64,000 nucleotides of DNA from Streptomyces spororaveus (GTDB taxonomy: Bacteria > Actinomycetota > Actinomycetes > Streptomycetales > Streptomycetaceae), in NCBI RefSeq assembly GCF_016755875.1, contig NZ_BNED01000005.1, positions 4,168,001 through 4,232,000 on the forward strand, in the 5' to 3' direction. The position numbers and the translations under genes were made by a program. Under the pieces are notes generated by a model. The model made no database searches. It saw only the letters and a program-made list of their open reading frames with translations, and was not told where the DNA came from. This document shows, piece after piece, positions 39,725 to 49,426 of this stretch (position 1 is its first letter; each line of letters starts with the position of its first letter).

Positions 39725-42700
39725 ATGTCGCCCTTTGCGGCGAGTAATTTGCGCCTGCCCGGAAACGGGAAGGCGCGCAAACACCTGGCGCGTACCGGAA
39801 TCGCACTGTCTGCGGTTCTGGTGGCCTCTCTTCTGCCCGCCCAGGCATGGGCGGCGCCTCCGGGTGACCGCACCGGAGTCCAGCTCCCTGGGCTCCAGGC
39901 CGATCTGAAGGCCAAGCTCGACAAGGTCGAGGCCGCAAAGCTTGAGGGGTGGGCCGGCGCTCCGGCCCAGCCTCCGGCCGGTTACGAGCCCTCCAAGGTG
40001 ACTCCTCCGGCAGCCGGTTCGGCAAATGTCGCACTGAATCCGGGCACCGGAGGCGCGCTGGTGCAGGCGGGCACCCTGCCCGTCAGCATCGGCAAGGCGT
40101 CCCCCACGGAGAGCAACCCGACTCCGCCCGACCCTTCGGGCACCTGGTCGGTGGCGGTCGAGGCCCGTACGGCCACCGAGTCGGTCGGCATCGACGGCGC
40201 GATCATCAAGGTCACGCCCCCGGCCGAGGGGTCGACGCCGGTAGACATCCAGCTCGACTACAAGCAGTTCGAAGACCTCTACGGCACCGAGTGGGCCACC
40301 CGTCTGGAACTCAGGCAGCTCCCCGAATGCTTCCTGACCACGCCCACGATTCCCGAGTGCACCACCGCAAAGGCCGTTCCGACCACCAACGACCCGGCCA
40401 CCGGCACCGTCCGTGCGACCGTGGACCCGGCCACGGGGCCGGGCCAGGGTCTGCGGACCATGGCACTCAGCGGCGGTGCGGGCCCGACCGTGCTGGCGGC
40501 GACGGACTCCGCCTCGGGTGCGGGTGGCACGTACAAGGCCACCTCGCTCTCCCCGTCCGGCTCCTGGAGCGCGGGCGGCAGCGGCGGCGGCTTCTCCTGG
40601 AGCTACCCGCTCGGCGTACCAGCGGCCCCGGCGGGCCCTGAGCCGAAGATCGCCCTCTCGTACGGCTCCCAGTCGGTCGACGGCAAGACCTCGGTCGCCA
40701 ACGGCCAGGCCTCCTGGATCGGTGACGGCTGGGACTACCACCCCGGCTTCGTCGAGCGGCGCTACCGCCCCTGCTCGGCCGACCTCAAGGGCACGCCGAA
40801 CAACAACAACAGCGCGGACAAGAAGAAGAACGACCTGTGCTGGGCCGGCGACAACATGGTGATGTCGCTCGGCGGCAGCACCACCGAGCTCGTCAAGGAC
40901 GCCACCACGGGCAACTGGATCCCCGCGGACGACGACGGCTCCAAGGTCGAGCGCCTGACCGACGCGAACGTCGCCAACGGCGCCAAGGACGGCGAGTACT
41001 GGCGCGTCACCACCCGCGAGGGCACCAAGTACTACTTCGGCCGCCACGACGTGGACGGCGCCGGGACCCGGCCCGTGACCGACTCGGTCTTCAACGTCCC
41101 CGTCTTCGGCAACCACCCCGGCGAGCCCTGCTACCAGAGCACCTTCGCCGCCTCCTCCTGCAAGCAGGCCTGGCGCTGGAACCTCGACTACGTCGAGGAC
41201 GTGCACGGCAACGCACTGATCATCGACTGGAAGCGGGAGGAGAACCGCTACTCCAAGAACGAGAAGTGGAAGGAGAAGAACAGCGCCGAGGTCGGCTACG
41301 TCCGCGGCGGCTACCCGTCCCGGATCACCTACGGTCTGCGGGCGGACAACCTCTCCGGCGCCCCGGCGGCCAAGGTCGAGTTCACGGTCGACGAGCGCTG
41401 CGTCAAGGAAGGCGCCACGAAGTGCCAGGACTCGGAGTTCACATCGAAGAACTACGAGGTCAAGCAGCCTTGGTGGGATACCCCGTCCACGCTGAACTGC
41501 ACGTTCACCGATGAGACCTGCTACGTCTCCGTCCCCACCTTCTGGACCCGCAAGCGTCTGACCGCCATCACCACCTACGGCCAGCGCACCGAGGGCACCA
41601 CCGATCTCTCCAAGGTCGACCAGTGGACCCTGCAGCAGTCCTTCCCGAAGCAGCGCACCGACACCCACCCGCCCCTGTGGCTGGAGTCGATCAGTCGCAC
41701 CGGGTACGGCACGAAGAAGGACGAGAACGGCAACCAGCTCAGCGCCCCGCTGCCGCCGGTCTCCTTCCTCGCCAACGTCCAGGACATGCCCAACCGCGTC
41801 GCGAAGAGCGCCAACGACGCCACCCCGGACTACGACCGCCTGCGCGTGGAGACCATCCGCAACGAGACCGGCGGTGAGATCTACGTCGACTACTCCGCGC
41901 CGTGCCCGGTGGGCACCACCCACCCCAAGCCCGAGGAGAACACGGGCCGCTGCTTCCCCAACCACTGGTCCCCGGACGGTGATCTGGAGACGCCCCCGCT
42001 GGAGTGGTTCAACAAGTACGTCGTCGACAAGGTCGTCGAGAAGGACCGCGTGGCCCGCCAGCCCGACGTCACCACCAGCTACACCTACGAGGGTGACGCC
42101 GCCTGGGCCAAGGACGACGACGAGTGGACCAAGCCCGAGCTGCGCACCTACAACCAGTGGCGCGGCTACGCCTCGGTCGTCACCACGAGGGGTGTCACCA
42201 GCACCTCGGTCGCGAAGGAGGCCACCGAGCAGGCCCTGACCAGGACCCGCTACTTCCGGGGCATGTCCGGCGACGCCGGCCGCCCCGTGATCACGGTCAA
42301 GGACTCCACCGGCACGGAAGTCCTCGGCGACGACCTGCCCCAGTACGCGGGCAAGGCCGCGGAGACCCTCACGTACACCAAGGCCGGGGGCACCATCGCC
42401 GCCCGCGACCTCAATTGGTACGAGAGCAAGAAGACCGGCTCCCGGCCCCGCACCGGAACCACCGACCTTGAAGCCTTCCGCGTCAACACCAGGCAGACCG
42501 ACCAGTACGAGGCAATCGACGGCGGCACGCGCCTCATACGTGCGGTCGACACCTACGAGCCCGTCTACGGCCTGAAGACCAGCACGGAGACCGAGGCCAA
42601 GACCTCGAACGGCTCCGGCGGCTGGACCGTCAACGACCAGAGCTGCAGCACCACCACCTACGTCCACAACACCACCAAGTACCTGATCGGACTGGTACAG

Positions 42701-45700
42701 AACGTCCGCGCCACCTCCGGCACGTGCGCGCAGGCGGCCACCGGCACCCTGCTGTCCCAGACCCGCACCGCGTACGACGCCCTGAACGCCTTCGGTACCG
42801 CGCCGGTCAAGGGCCTGGTCTTCCAGACCGACACCCAGGACGGAGCGGGCACCGGCTGGATCACCACCGGGCGCTTCGAGTACGACGCTCTCGGCCGCGT
42901 GGTCAAGTCGTACGACCCCGCCGGCAACGCCGTCACGACGACGTTCACCCCGGCGACCGGACCGGCCTTCACCCAGGCCGCCACCAACACCCTGAACCAC
43001 AAGTCGACCACCAAGGTCGACCCGGGCCGCGGCCTGGTCCTGGAGCTCACCGACCAGAACAACCGCAAGATCACCTCGGCATACGACCCCCTGGGCCGTA
43101 CGACGGCGGTTTGGACACCTTCCCAGAACCCGGCCACCGACAAGGCCCGGCAGACCTTCGACTACCAGATCACCGAGCACGAGCCCCCGGCCGTCACCTC
43201 GCGCATCCTGCGGGACAACGGCACCTACGAGAGCTCCATCGAGATCTACGACGGCCTGCTGCGCCCGCGCCAGACCCAGGCGGAAGCCGTCGGCGGCGGC
43301 CGCCTGGTCAACGACAAGCTGTACAACGCGAACGGCACCGTCCGCCGGACCAACAACGCCTACTACGCGGAGGGCGAGCCGGACCGGAACATCTTCGTCC
43401 CGGAGACCGACTTCCACGTACCCAACGCCACCGCGACCGCCTACGACGGCCTCGGCCGGCCGGTACGCAACACCACGCTCTTCGCGGGCACCGACCACCA
43501 CTCCGATGTCACCGCGTACGGCGGCAACTGGACCCTCCAGCGCAGCGGCATGTCGGCGAACGGTTCGACCGCGCTGCCGGGCAGTCAGTCCACCAAGACC
43601 TGGACCGACGTGCTGAACCGCACGACGCTCATCCAGAAGGCCACCGCCAACGACCTGACCACCTGGAACGACACCACCTACACGTACGACGTGCGCGGCA
43701 AGCTGGCCAAGGTCACCGACGCCGCCGCCAACAACTGGACGTACACCTACGACGCCCGCGGCCGCCTGACCGGCTCCACCGACCCGGACATGGGCGCGGC
43801 TTCCTTCGGCTACAACAACCTCGACCAGCAGGAGTGGTCGCAGAACTCGGCCGGCAAGAAGACCTACACCCTCTACGACAAGATCGGTCGCCCGACCGAG
43901 TCGCGCGAGGACTCCGCAACCGGCCCGCTCGCGGCCTCGTGGGTCTACGACACCCTGGCCGGAGGCAAGGGCAAGCCCGTCTCGTCCACCTCCTACAGCA
44001 ACGGCGCGGCGTACAAGAGCGAGATCACCGGCTACGACACCGAGTACCGTCCCACCGGGACAAAGATCACCATCCCGGACAACGCCGCCACCAAGGGCCT
44101 GGCCGGCACGTACGCCTACAGCACCACCTACACCCCCACGGGCGCGGTCCAGTCGACGACCCTCCCGGCCACCCCGGGCGGCCTCGCGGCCGAGAAGCTG
44201 ATCACGCGTTACAACGCCGACGGCCTGCCCCAGACCGTGTCGGGCCTGTCCTGGTACACCGCCGAAGTGGCGTACAGCCCCTTCGGCGAGGTCCTGCGCA
44301 CCGCGTCGGGCAACGCCCCGAACCGGGTGTGGACGACCACGATGCACGACCCGAACACGGGCCGTGTCACGCAGTCGATCGCCGACCGGGAGACGCCGAA
44401 CGACCACCGGATCTCGGCGCTGTCCTACACGTACGACGTGGCGGGCAACCCGACCTCGATCACGGACACCCGGGCCGGCGGCCTGATCGACCGGCAGTGC
44501 TTCTCGTACAGCCCGATCGGGCAGCTCACCCAGGCCTGGACCGGCAAGACGGCCGCCTGCACCGGGCCCTCGCTGAACGACGTCACCGCCGGTCCGGACG
44601 GTGACGGCTACTGGCAGTCGTACAAGTTCGACGCCGTCGGCAACCGCACCGAGCTGGTGAACCACCACCTCACCAACTCCGCGCTGGACCAGACGACGAC
44701 GTACTCCTACGGCGTCAACACCTCGCCGGCCGGCCAGGCCCCGGTCATGACCAAGCCCCACGCCCTCACCAAGGCGGACAAGAAGCAGGGAGCGACACCC
44801 CTCTCCCAGTCCACCTACGAGTACGACGCCGCCGGCAACACCAAGACCCGGAAGATCGACACCGATACCCAGGCCCTGACCTGGGACCGCAACAACAAGC
44901 TCGCCGAGGCGTCCAGTCCCGGCATCGGCGCCGTCGCCATCACCGGCCTGTCCGGCAAGTGCCTCGACGTCGACGGGGGCCGCACCGCGGACGGCACCGC
45001 CGTCCAGCTGTGGCCCTGCAACGAGTCGAAGGCGCAGCAGTGGCGCCTCAGCGGCAACACCGTCCGGGCCCTGGACAAGTGCCTGACCGCCCAGGGCGGC
45101 AAGGCGGTCGTGGCCACCTGCAACGGCGGACCCGAGCAGAAGTTCGTTTACCGCACCGCCGACAAGACGCTCTACAACGCGGCGGCCAACGCCTGCGTCG
45201 ACGTCCCGAACGGCAACGACGCGGACGGCACCGACCTGCTGATCTGGGCCTGCGCAGGCGCCACCAACCAGCAGTGGAACCCGTCCGACACCACCACCAA
45301 GTACATCTACGACGCGAGCGGCACCCGGCTCATCGAGGAGACCGGCAGCAGCCGGACCCTCTACCTCGGTGAGACCGAGTTCACCGTCAACAAGGCCGGC
45401 CAGGCCATGGACGCCGTCCGGTACTACGGCGGTCCCGGCGGTGTCACCACCACCCGGCAGACCTACGGCAAGGCGACCGGCCACAAGCTGACCGTCCTGC
45501 TGGCCGACCACCACAACACCGCGACCGTCGCGGTCGAGCAGACGGCCGGACAGCCGGTCACCCGCCGCAAGTTCGACCCGTACGGCAACCAGCGCGGCGG
45601 AGCGGTCAACAACTGGCCCGGCAGCCGCACCTTCCTCGGCACGGGCGTCGACGACGCCAGCACCGGCCTCACCCACATCGGCGCCCGCGAATACGAACCG

Positions 45701-47113
45701 GCCACCGGCCGCTTCATCTCGGTCGACCCGGTCATCGACGTCACCAACCCGCTCCAGATGAACGGGTACAACTACGCGAACAACAACCCGATCTCGCAGA
45801 TGGACCCGAGCGGTCTCGAGAGCTGCTTCGGGTACGGCTACTGCGGTGGTGGCGGTGAAACCAACGGCCTGACCATCGAGGAGCACAACAAGACCAAGGG
45901 CAACGACACCAGACCGCCCAGGGTCACCGTCACCGTCGACAAGCAGGGCGACATCCACGTCAACGGTGGACGTCTTCTCACCGCCGAGGAACTGAAGGTC
46001 CGCTACCCGGCCAAGAAGACCTACTACGAGCGGATGAAGACCTGGCTGAGCACGGAGAAGTGCCGCCACATCGACGACCAGAAGACCGCCTTCTGCCAGG
46101 GTGCGGCCGACCTCGGCCTCTTCGACTACGAAAGGTCCGCACGGGACGCCGAGATCGGCGACTTCATGCTCCTGGTCATCGTCCCGGACGCGGCCGCATG
46201 GGCGTCCTGCGCCTCCTTGTCCGTGAAGGGCTGCGCGGTATCCGCTCTGGACCTCCCATGGGGCAAGTGGGCCAAGGGCATCAAGATCTTGGTGAAGGGC
46301 GAGAAGAAGCTGGACAACTTCAACCTACCGGGAGTCAAATGTGCTAAATGCTTCCTCGCCGGCACCGACGTCCTCATGGCCGACGGCACCACCAAGAACA
46401 TCGAAGACGTCGAGGTGGGCGACGAGGTAAAGGCAACCGACCCCGAAACCGGGGAAACCGGAAGTCGTCAGGTCACGAACTTGATCGTCACCGAGGACGA
46501 CAAGTACTTCAACACGCTCTCGATAGCCACCGAAGACGGCATTGAAGAGCTCACCGCCACCCACGAGCACCCCTTCTGGTCCCCCTCGGCCAACACCTGG
46601 CTGGAAGCACGGGAACTCACCGCCGGGGCGTCCCTGCTCACGGACGACGGCACGACCGTCATCGTGACGGCCAACAAGCCCTACACCCAGCACGCCCGGA
46701 CCTACAACCTCACCGTCGATGACCTGCACACGTACTATGTGCTCGCGGGCTCTACTCCGGTTCTGGTTCACAACAGCGACTGCCTCTTCGGCTCCCCGCT
46801 CAAGGACGGAATCTTCGGCCAGAGCAAGGCCGCTACCAAGGATCGGATCCAAGAGGTCGTTGATTTCTTCGACATGAATGGGCGCCCGCCTGCCATGACA
46901 CATCAGGGCAAGCGAAGCGGTCGACCTGTCGGAGAGTATGGAAATGGCAATGGACAACTCCCGGACAGGCCTCTCGGCTACTACACGGAGAGCGACGTCT
47001 GGCCTTCTGCCCAAGGGACCGGGCCTCGCGGATCGGAGCGTCTCGTGTTCGGAAAGAAGGGTGAGGTGTACTACACCACCAGCCACTACGACAATTTGAT
47101 CCGGCTTCGCTGA
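39725..47113 (+). CDS. Secreted RHS polymorphic toxin: ricin-B lectin, Hint and barnase/RNase Sa-like domains
   Basis: 2462 residues. A Sec signal peptide (1-43, cut after AWA), a secreted beta region, then many RHS/YD repeats (for example YEYDALGRVVKSYDPAGN). A ricin-B lectin trefoil interrupts the repeats at about 1740-1857 (GKCLDVDGG, QLWPCNESKAQQW). The RHS core ends near 2030 (GAREYEPATGRFISVDP). A Hint domain spans Cys2209 (CFLAGTDVLMADGT) to His2349-Asn2350, which can self-cleave. The last 111 residues resemble barnase and RNase Sa: Glu2422, Arg2435, Arg2439 and His2454 in SHYDN match their catalytic set and spacing. It probably kills competitors by cutting RNA. GGGGGG precedes the ATG. 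Confidence 0.9.
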   Translation: MSPFAASNLRLPGNGKARKHLARTGIALSAVLVASLLPAQAWAAPPGDRTGVQLPGLQADLKAKLDKVEAAKLEGWAGAPAQPPAGYEPSKVTPPAAGSANVALNPGTGGALVQAGTLPVSIGKASPTESNPTPPDPSGTWSVAVEARTATESVGIDGAIIKVTPPAEGSTPVDIQLDYKQFEDLYGTEWATRLELRQLPECFLTTPTIPECTTAKAVPTTNDPATGTVRATVDPATGPGQGLRTMALSGGAGPTVLAATDSASGAGGTYKATSLSPSGSWSAGGSGGGFSWSYPLGVPAAPAGPEPKIALSYGSQSVDGKTSVANGQASWIGDGWDYHPGFVERRYRPCSADLKGTPNNNNSADKKKNDLCWAGDNMVMSLGGSTTELVKDATTGNWIPADDDGSKVERLTDANVANGAKDGEYWRVTTREGTKYYFGRHDVDGAGTRPVTDSVFNVPVFGNHPGEPCYQSTFAASSCKQAWRWNLDYVEDVHGNALIIDWKREENRYSKNEKWKEKNSAEVGYVRGGYPSRITYGLRADNLSGAPAAKVEFTVDERCVKEGATKCQDSEFTSKNYEVKQPWWDTPSTLNCTFTDETCYVSVPTFWTRKRLTAITTYGQRTEGTTDLSKVDQWTLQQSFPKQRTDTHPPLWLESISRTGYGTKKDENGNQLSAPLPPVSFLANVQDMPNRVAKSANDATPDYDRLRVETIRNETGGEIYVDYSAPCPVGTTHPKPEENTGRCFPNHWSPDGDLETPPLEWFNKYVVDKVVEKDRVARQPDVTTSYTYEGDAAWAKDDDEWTKPELRTYNQWRGYASVVTTRGVTSTSVAKEATEQALTRTRYFRGMSGDAGRPVITVKDSTGTEVLGDDLPQYAGKAAETLTYTKAGGTIAARDLNWYESKKTGSRPRTGTTDLEAFRVNTRQTDQYEAIDGGTRLIRAVDTYEPVYGLKTSTETEAKTSNGSGGWTVNDQSCSTTTYVHNTTKYLIGLVQNVRATSGTCAQAATGTLLSQTRTAYDALNAFGTAPVKGLVFQTDTQDGAGTGWITTGRFEYDALGRVVKSYDPAGNAVTTTFTPATGPAFTQAATNTLNHKSTTKVDPGRGLVLELTDQNNRKITSAYDPLGRTTAVWTPSQNPATDKARQTFDYQITEHEPPAVTSRILRDNGTYESSIEIYDGLLRPRQTQAEAVGGGRLVNDKLYNANGTVRRTNNAYYAEGEPDRNIFVPETDFHVPNATATAYDGLGRPVRNTTLFAGTDHHSDVTAYGGNWTLQRSGMSANGSTALPGSQSTKTWTDVLNRTTLIQKATANDLTTWNDTTYTYDVRGKLAKVTDAAANNWTYTYDARGRLTGSTDPDMGAASFGYNNLDQQEWSQNSAGKKTYTLYDKIGRPTESREDSATGPLAASWVYDTLAGGKGKPVSSTSYSNGAAYKSEITGYDTEYRPTGTKITIPDNAATKGLAGTYAYSTTYTPTGAVQSTTLPATPGGLAAEKLITRYNADGLPQTVSGLSWYTAEVAYSPFGEVLRTASGNAPNRVWTTTMHDPNTGRVTQSIADRETPNDHRISALSYTYDVAGNPTSITDTRAGGLIDRQCFSYSPIGQLTQAWTGKTAACTGPSLNDVTAGPDGDGYWQSYKFDAVGNRTELVNHHLTNSALDQTTTYSYGVNTSPAGQAPVMTKPHALTKADKKQGATPLSQSTYEYDAAGNTKTRKIDTDTQALTWDRNNKLAEASSPGIGAVAITGLSGKCLDVDGGRTADGTAVQLWPCNESKAQQWRLSGNTVRALDKCLTAQGGKAVVATCNGGPEQKFVYRTADKTLYNAAANACVDVPNGNDADGTDLLIWACAGATNQQWNPSDTTTKYIYDASGTRLIEETGSSRTLYLGETEFTVNKAGQAMDAVRYYGGPGGVTTTRQTYGKATGHKLTVLLADHHNTATVAVEQTAGQPVTRRKFDPYGNQRGGAVNNWPGSRTFLGTGVDDASTGLTHIGAREYEPATGRFISVDPVIDVTNPLQMNGYNYANNNPISQMDPSGLESCFGYGYCGGGGETNGLTIEEHNKTKGNDTRPPRVTVTVDKQGDIHVNGGRLLTAEELKVRYPAKKTYYERMKTWLSTEKCRHIDDQKTAFCQGAADLGLFDYERSARDAEIGDFMLLVIVPDAAAWASCASLSVKGCAVSALDLPWGKWAKGIKILVKGEKKLDNFNLPGVKCAKCFLAGTDVLMADGTTKNIEDVEVGDEVKATDPETGETGSRQVTNLIVTEDDKYFNTLSIATEDGIEELTATHEHPFWSPSANTWLEARELTAGASLLTDDGTTVIVTANKPYTQHARTYNLTVDDLHTYYVLAGSTPVLVHNSDCLFGSPLKDGIFGQSKAATKDRIQEVVDFFDMNGRPPAMTHQGKRSGRPVGEYGNGNGQLPDRPLGYYTESDVWPSAQGTGPRGSERLVFGKKGEVYYTTSHYDNLIRLR

Positions 47114-47138
47114 GAAGTTGGCGAAAGGTTGAGCAAAA

Positions 47139-47573
47139 ATGCAGTGGCGGCCTATGTCCAAGGTCATCCCGGGGTTGTCGACCCCTCCCCATCTACTTCC
47201 GAATGACGGCCGGGATGGGGTCACACATCGTGTAGAGGGACAAGGGTTCAAAGTCTGCCGAATCGATGCATCGCAATTCCAGACGGGACGCGATGCCTCT
47301 CTGGCAGTTGGCCGAGAGCTTGACTTCCCGAGCTACTACCGCGGAGGCTGGGACGGGTTCTTCGACCTGCTCACCGCCGAGTTCCAGGAGAAGCCGCGTC
47401 GCGTGATCGTGGGGCTGCTCAACTCGGATGTTCTTGCAGATCGTGATTTGCGCTTGTTCGTGAACACGACCTGGCAGCTTCAGAACGCCACAGAAACGAT
47501 CGAATCCGAGGGCGGCGGTGATTGGCAGCTGGAATTCTTGTACTGGGGGGCTTGGCGCCCAGTAGGGGATTGA
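47139..47573 (+). CDS. Barstar-like immunity protein
   Basis: 144 residues, 25 nt after the RHS toxin stop. The central RELDFPSYYRGGWDGFFDLLTAEF aligns with the toxin-binding loop and helix of barstar (LPEYYGENLDALWDCLT), with D72 and D76 in the places of barstar Asp35 and Asp39 that plug the barnase active site. It should protect the producer and its siblings from the RNase domain in the cytoplasm. GAAAGG precedes the ATG; an internal ATG at 47154 is also possible. Lower GC than its neighbours, as is common for immunity genes. Confidence 0.85.
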   Translation: MQWRPMSKVIPGLSTPPHLLPNDGRDGVTHRVEGQGFKVCRIDASQFQTGRDASLAVGRELDFPSYYRGGWDGFFDLLTAEFQEKPRRVIVGLLNSDVLADRDLRLFVNTTWQLQNATETIESEGGGDWQLEFLYWGAWRPVGD

Positions 47574-47578
47574 GGTTT

Positions 47579-47604
47579 CCTGCCCACGATCCTTCGTGGG
47601 CAGG
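47579..47604 (+). terminator. Terminator after the immunity gene
   Basis: CCTGCCCACG (47579-47588) and CGTGGGCAGG (47595-47604) around a 6-nt loop, 6 nt past the stop. Confidence 0.75.
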
Positions 47605-47671
47605 ACCCACCGGCAGACGCCCCTGGGTCCTGCGCGTGTGGACGAGTCCGCATGGCGCAAGCCCCAACACG

Positions 47672-47703
47672 AAGCCCCGTCCGGAAACTTCCGGGCGGGG
47701 CTT
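47672..47703 (-). terminator. Terminator of the dnaK-hspR operon
   Basis: AAGCCCCG-t-CCGG and CCGG-g-CGGGGCTT pair with one mismatch around a 6-nt loop, about 30 nt past the hspR stop. Confidence 0.7.
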
Positions 47704-47732
47704 TCTCGTGTTCGGGTGCGCGGGGACCCGGG

Positions 47733-48209
47733 TCAGTCCAGGGGGCGCTTGGGGCTGGGGCGCCAGACGACCAGGGCGCTGCCCGGCTGCGGGGGCTGGT
47801 ACGGGACCAGGTCGCGCCGGTACGAGGCGTGCACCTGGGCCTCGCGGGCCTGCAGCGTGGCCGCCGCGCCGTCCACGGCCGCGGAGAGCTCGGCCACGCG
47901 CTGCTGAAGCGCGGCGACCTGGTTCTCCAGTTCGATGATGCGCTTGATGCCCGCCAGGTTGATGCCCTCGTCCTGCGACAGCGCCTGCACCGTGCGGAGC
48001 AGTTCGATGTCACGGGCCGAGTAGCGCCGGCCGCGGCCGGCCGTTCGGTCCGGGGAGACCAGGCCGAGGCGGTCGTACTGGCGGAGGGTCTGCGGATGCA
48101 GACCCGAGAGCTGGGCGGCCACCGAGATCACGTAGACCGGGGTCTCGTCGGTGAGCTGGTAGCCCCCGCCCAGGCGGGAGGACTGTCGTCGGCGGCCGTC
48201 CATGGTCAT
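47733..48209 (-). CDS. hspR: Heat-shock repressor HspR
   Basis: 158 residues. MerR-type winged helix at about 24-95: YVISVAAQLSGLHPQTLRQYDRLGLVSPDRTAGRGRRYSARDIELL, then a coiled coil (QVAALQQRVAELSAAVDGAAATLQ). It represses dnaK and clpB by binding HAIR boxes with DnaK as co-repressor, as established in Streptomyces. It is the last gene of the operon it controls and overlaps dnaJ by 4 nt (ATGA). Confidence 0.95.
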   Translation of the reverse strand: MTMDGRRRQSSRLGGGYQLTDETPVYVISVAAQLSGLHPQTLRQYDRLGLVSPDRTAGRGRRYSARDIELLRTVQALSQDEGINLAGIKRIIELENQVAALQQRVAELSAAVDGAAATLQAREAQVHASYRRDLVPYQPPQPGSALVVWRPSPKRPLD

Positions 48210-49387
48210 GCTCCCTTCGCGGACTCGAACAGCGCGGAGCGCGGGTCCTGCGACTCCGTCGCCTCGCGGTACATCTCCAGGGCCTCACGGGCCTTGTCCG
48301 ACAGCTCGGTCGGGACCGCGACCTCCACCGTGACCAGCAGGTCGCCGCGGGTGCCGTCCTTGCGGACCGCTCCCTTGCCGCGGGCCCGCATGGTGCGTCC
48401 GTTGGGGGTGCCCGGGGGCAGCTTCAGCGTCACCGACGGGCCGTTCAGGGTCGGAACCTTGATCTCGGCCCCCAGCGCCGCCTCCGCGAACGTCACGGGC
48501 ACGGTGACGGTCAGGTTGTCGTCCTTGCGGCCGAACACCGGGTGGGAACCGACGTGCACGACCACGTAGAGGTCACCGCCGGGACCGCCGCGCTCGCCCG
48601 GCGCTCCCTTGCCGCGCAGCCGGATCCGCTGGCCGTCGGAGACGCCCGCCGGGATCCGGACCTGCATGGTGCGGGAGCTGCGGGCGCGCCCGCTGCCCTT
48701 GCACACGTCGCAGGGGGTCTCCGCGATCAGGCCGCGGCCCTTGCAGTCCGCACACGGGTCGGTCAGCGAGAAGCCGCCGCCGCTGCCCCGCGAGACCTGG
48801 CCGGTGCCGACGCAGGTCGGGCACACCCGGGGGGTGCCGTTCTTGTCGCCGGTGCCCGAACAGGCCTTGCAGGGGGCCTGGGAGGACATCCGGAGCGGGA
48901 CCGTGGCCCCGTCCACCGCCTCCGTGAAGGAGAGGGTGACCTCCGACTCGATGTCCTGGCCGCGGCGCGGCTGGGTACGGGTTCCCGCACCGGGGCCGGC
49001 GCCGCGGTTGAACAGGCCGCCGAACACGTCGCCCAGGCCGCCGCCGAAGCCGCCGGCCTGGCCGGCGCCCTGCTGCTGACCCCCGAAGAGGTCGCCGAGG
49101 TCGAAGTTGAACGAGCCGCCGCCGCCCGGCCCGGGGCGGAAGCCACCGTTGCCGAACAGGGCGCGCGCCTCGTCGTACTCCTTGCGCTTCTTGGCGTCGC
49201 CGAGGATGTCGTTCGCCTCGGAGATCTCCTTGAAGCGCTCCTCGGCCGAGGCGTCGCCCTTGTTGGCGTCCGGGTGGAACTCGCGCGCGAGCTTCCGGTA
49301 CGCCTTCTTGATCTCGGCCTCGGTGGCGTCCTTCGGGACACCAAGGACCTTGTAGTAGTCCTTCTCGACGAAGTCCTTCGTGCTCAT
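48206..49387 (-). CDS. dnaJ: Chaperone DnaJ
   Basis: 393 residues. J-domain (residues 8-75, with an HPD-like FHPDANK where the tripeptide stimulates DnaK ATPase), a Gly/Phe-rich linker (to about 150), four zinc-binding CxxCxGxG repeats (about 165-235) and the C-terminal substrate domain. Co-chaperone of DnaK. It sits 39 nt after grpE and overlaps hspR. Confidence 0.96.
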   Translation of the reverse strand: MSTKDFVEKDYYKVLGVPKDATEAEIKKAYRKLAREFHPDANKGDASAEERFKEISEANDILGDAKKRKEYDEARALFGNGGFRPGPGGGGSFNFDLGDLFGGQQQGAGQAGGFGGGLGDVFGGLFNRGAGPGAGTRTQPRRGQDIESEVTLSFTEAVDGATVPLRMSSQAPCKACSGTGDKNGTPRVCPTCVGTGQVSRGSGGGFSLTDPCADCKGRGLIAETPCDVCKGSGRARSSRTMQVRIPAGVSDGQRIRLRGKGAPGERGGPGGDLYVVVHVGSHPVFGRKDDNLTVTVPVTFAEAALGAEIKVPTLNGPSVTLKLPPGTPNGRTMRARGKGAVRKDGTRGDLLVTVEVAVPTELSDKAREALEMYREATESQDPRSALFESAKGA

Positions 49388-49426
49388 CCCCGGTGTCCCT
49401 CCTCCCGTGTTCCTACGTGTGGTGCA

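Noticed and set aside
39665..46069. 2134-residue open frame antisense to the RHS gene
   Set aside because: Composition (Val/Gly/Arg/Asp-rich, no domains) is what the opposite strand of a GC3-biased gene gives. The RHS frame has clear domains, a signal peptide and a ribosome site.
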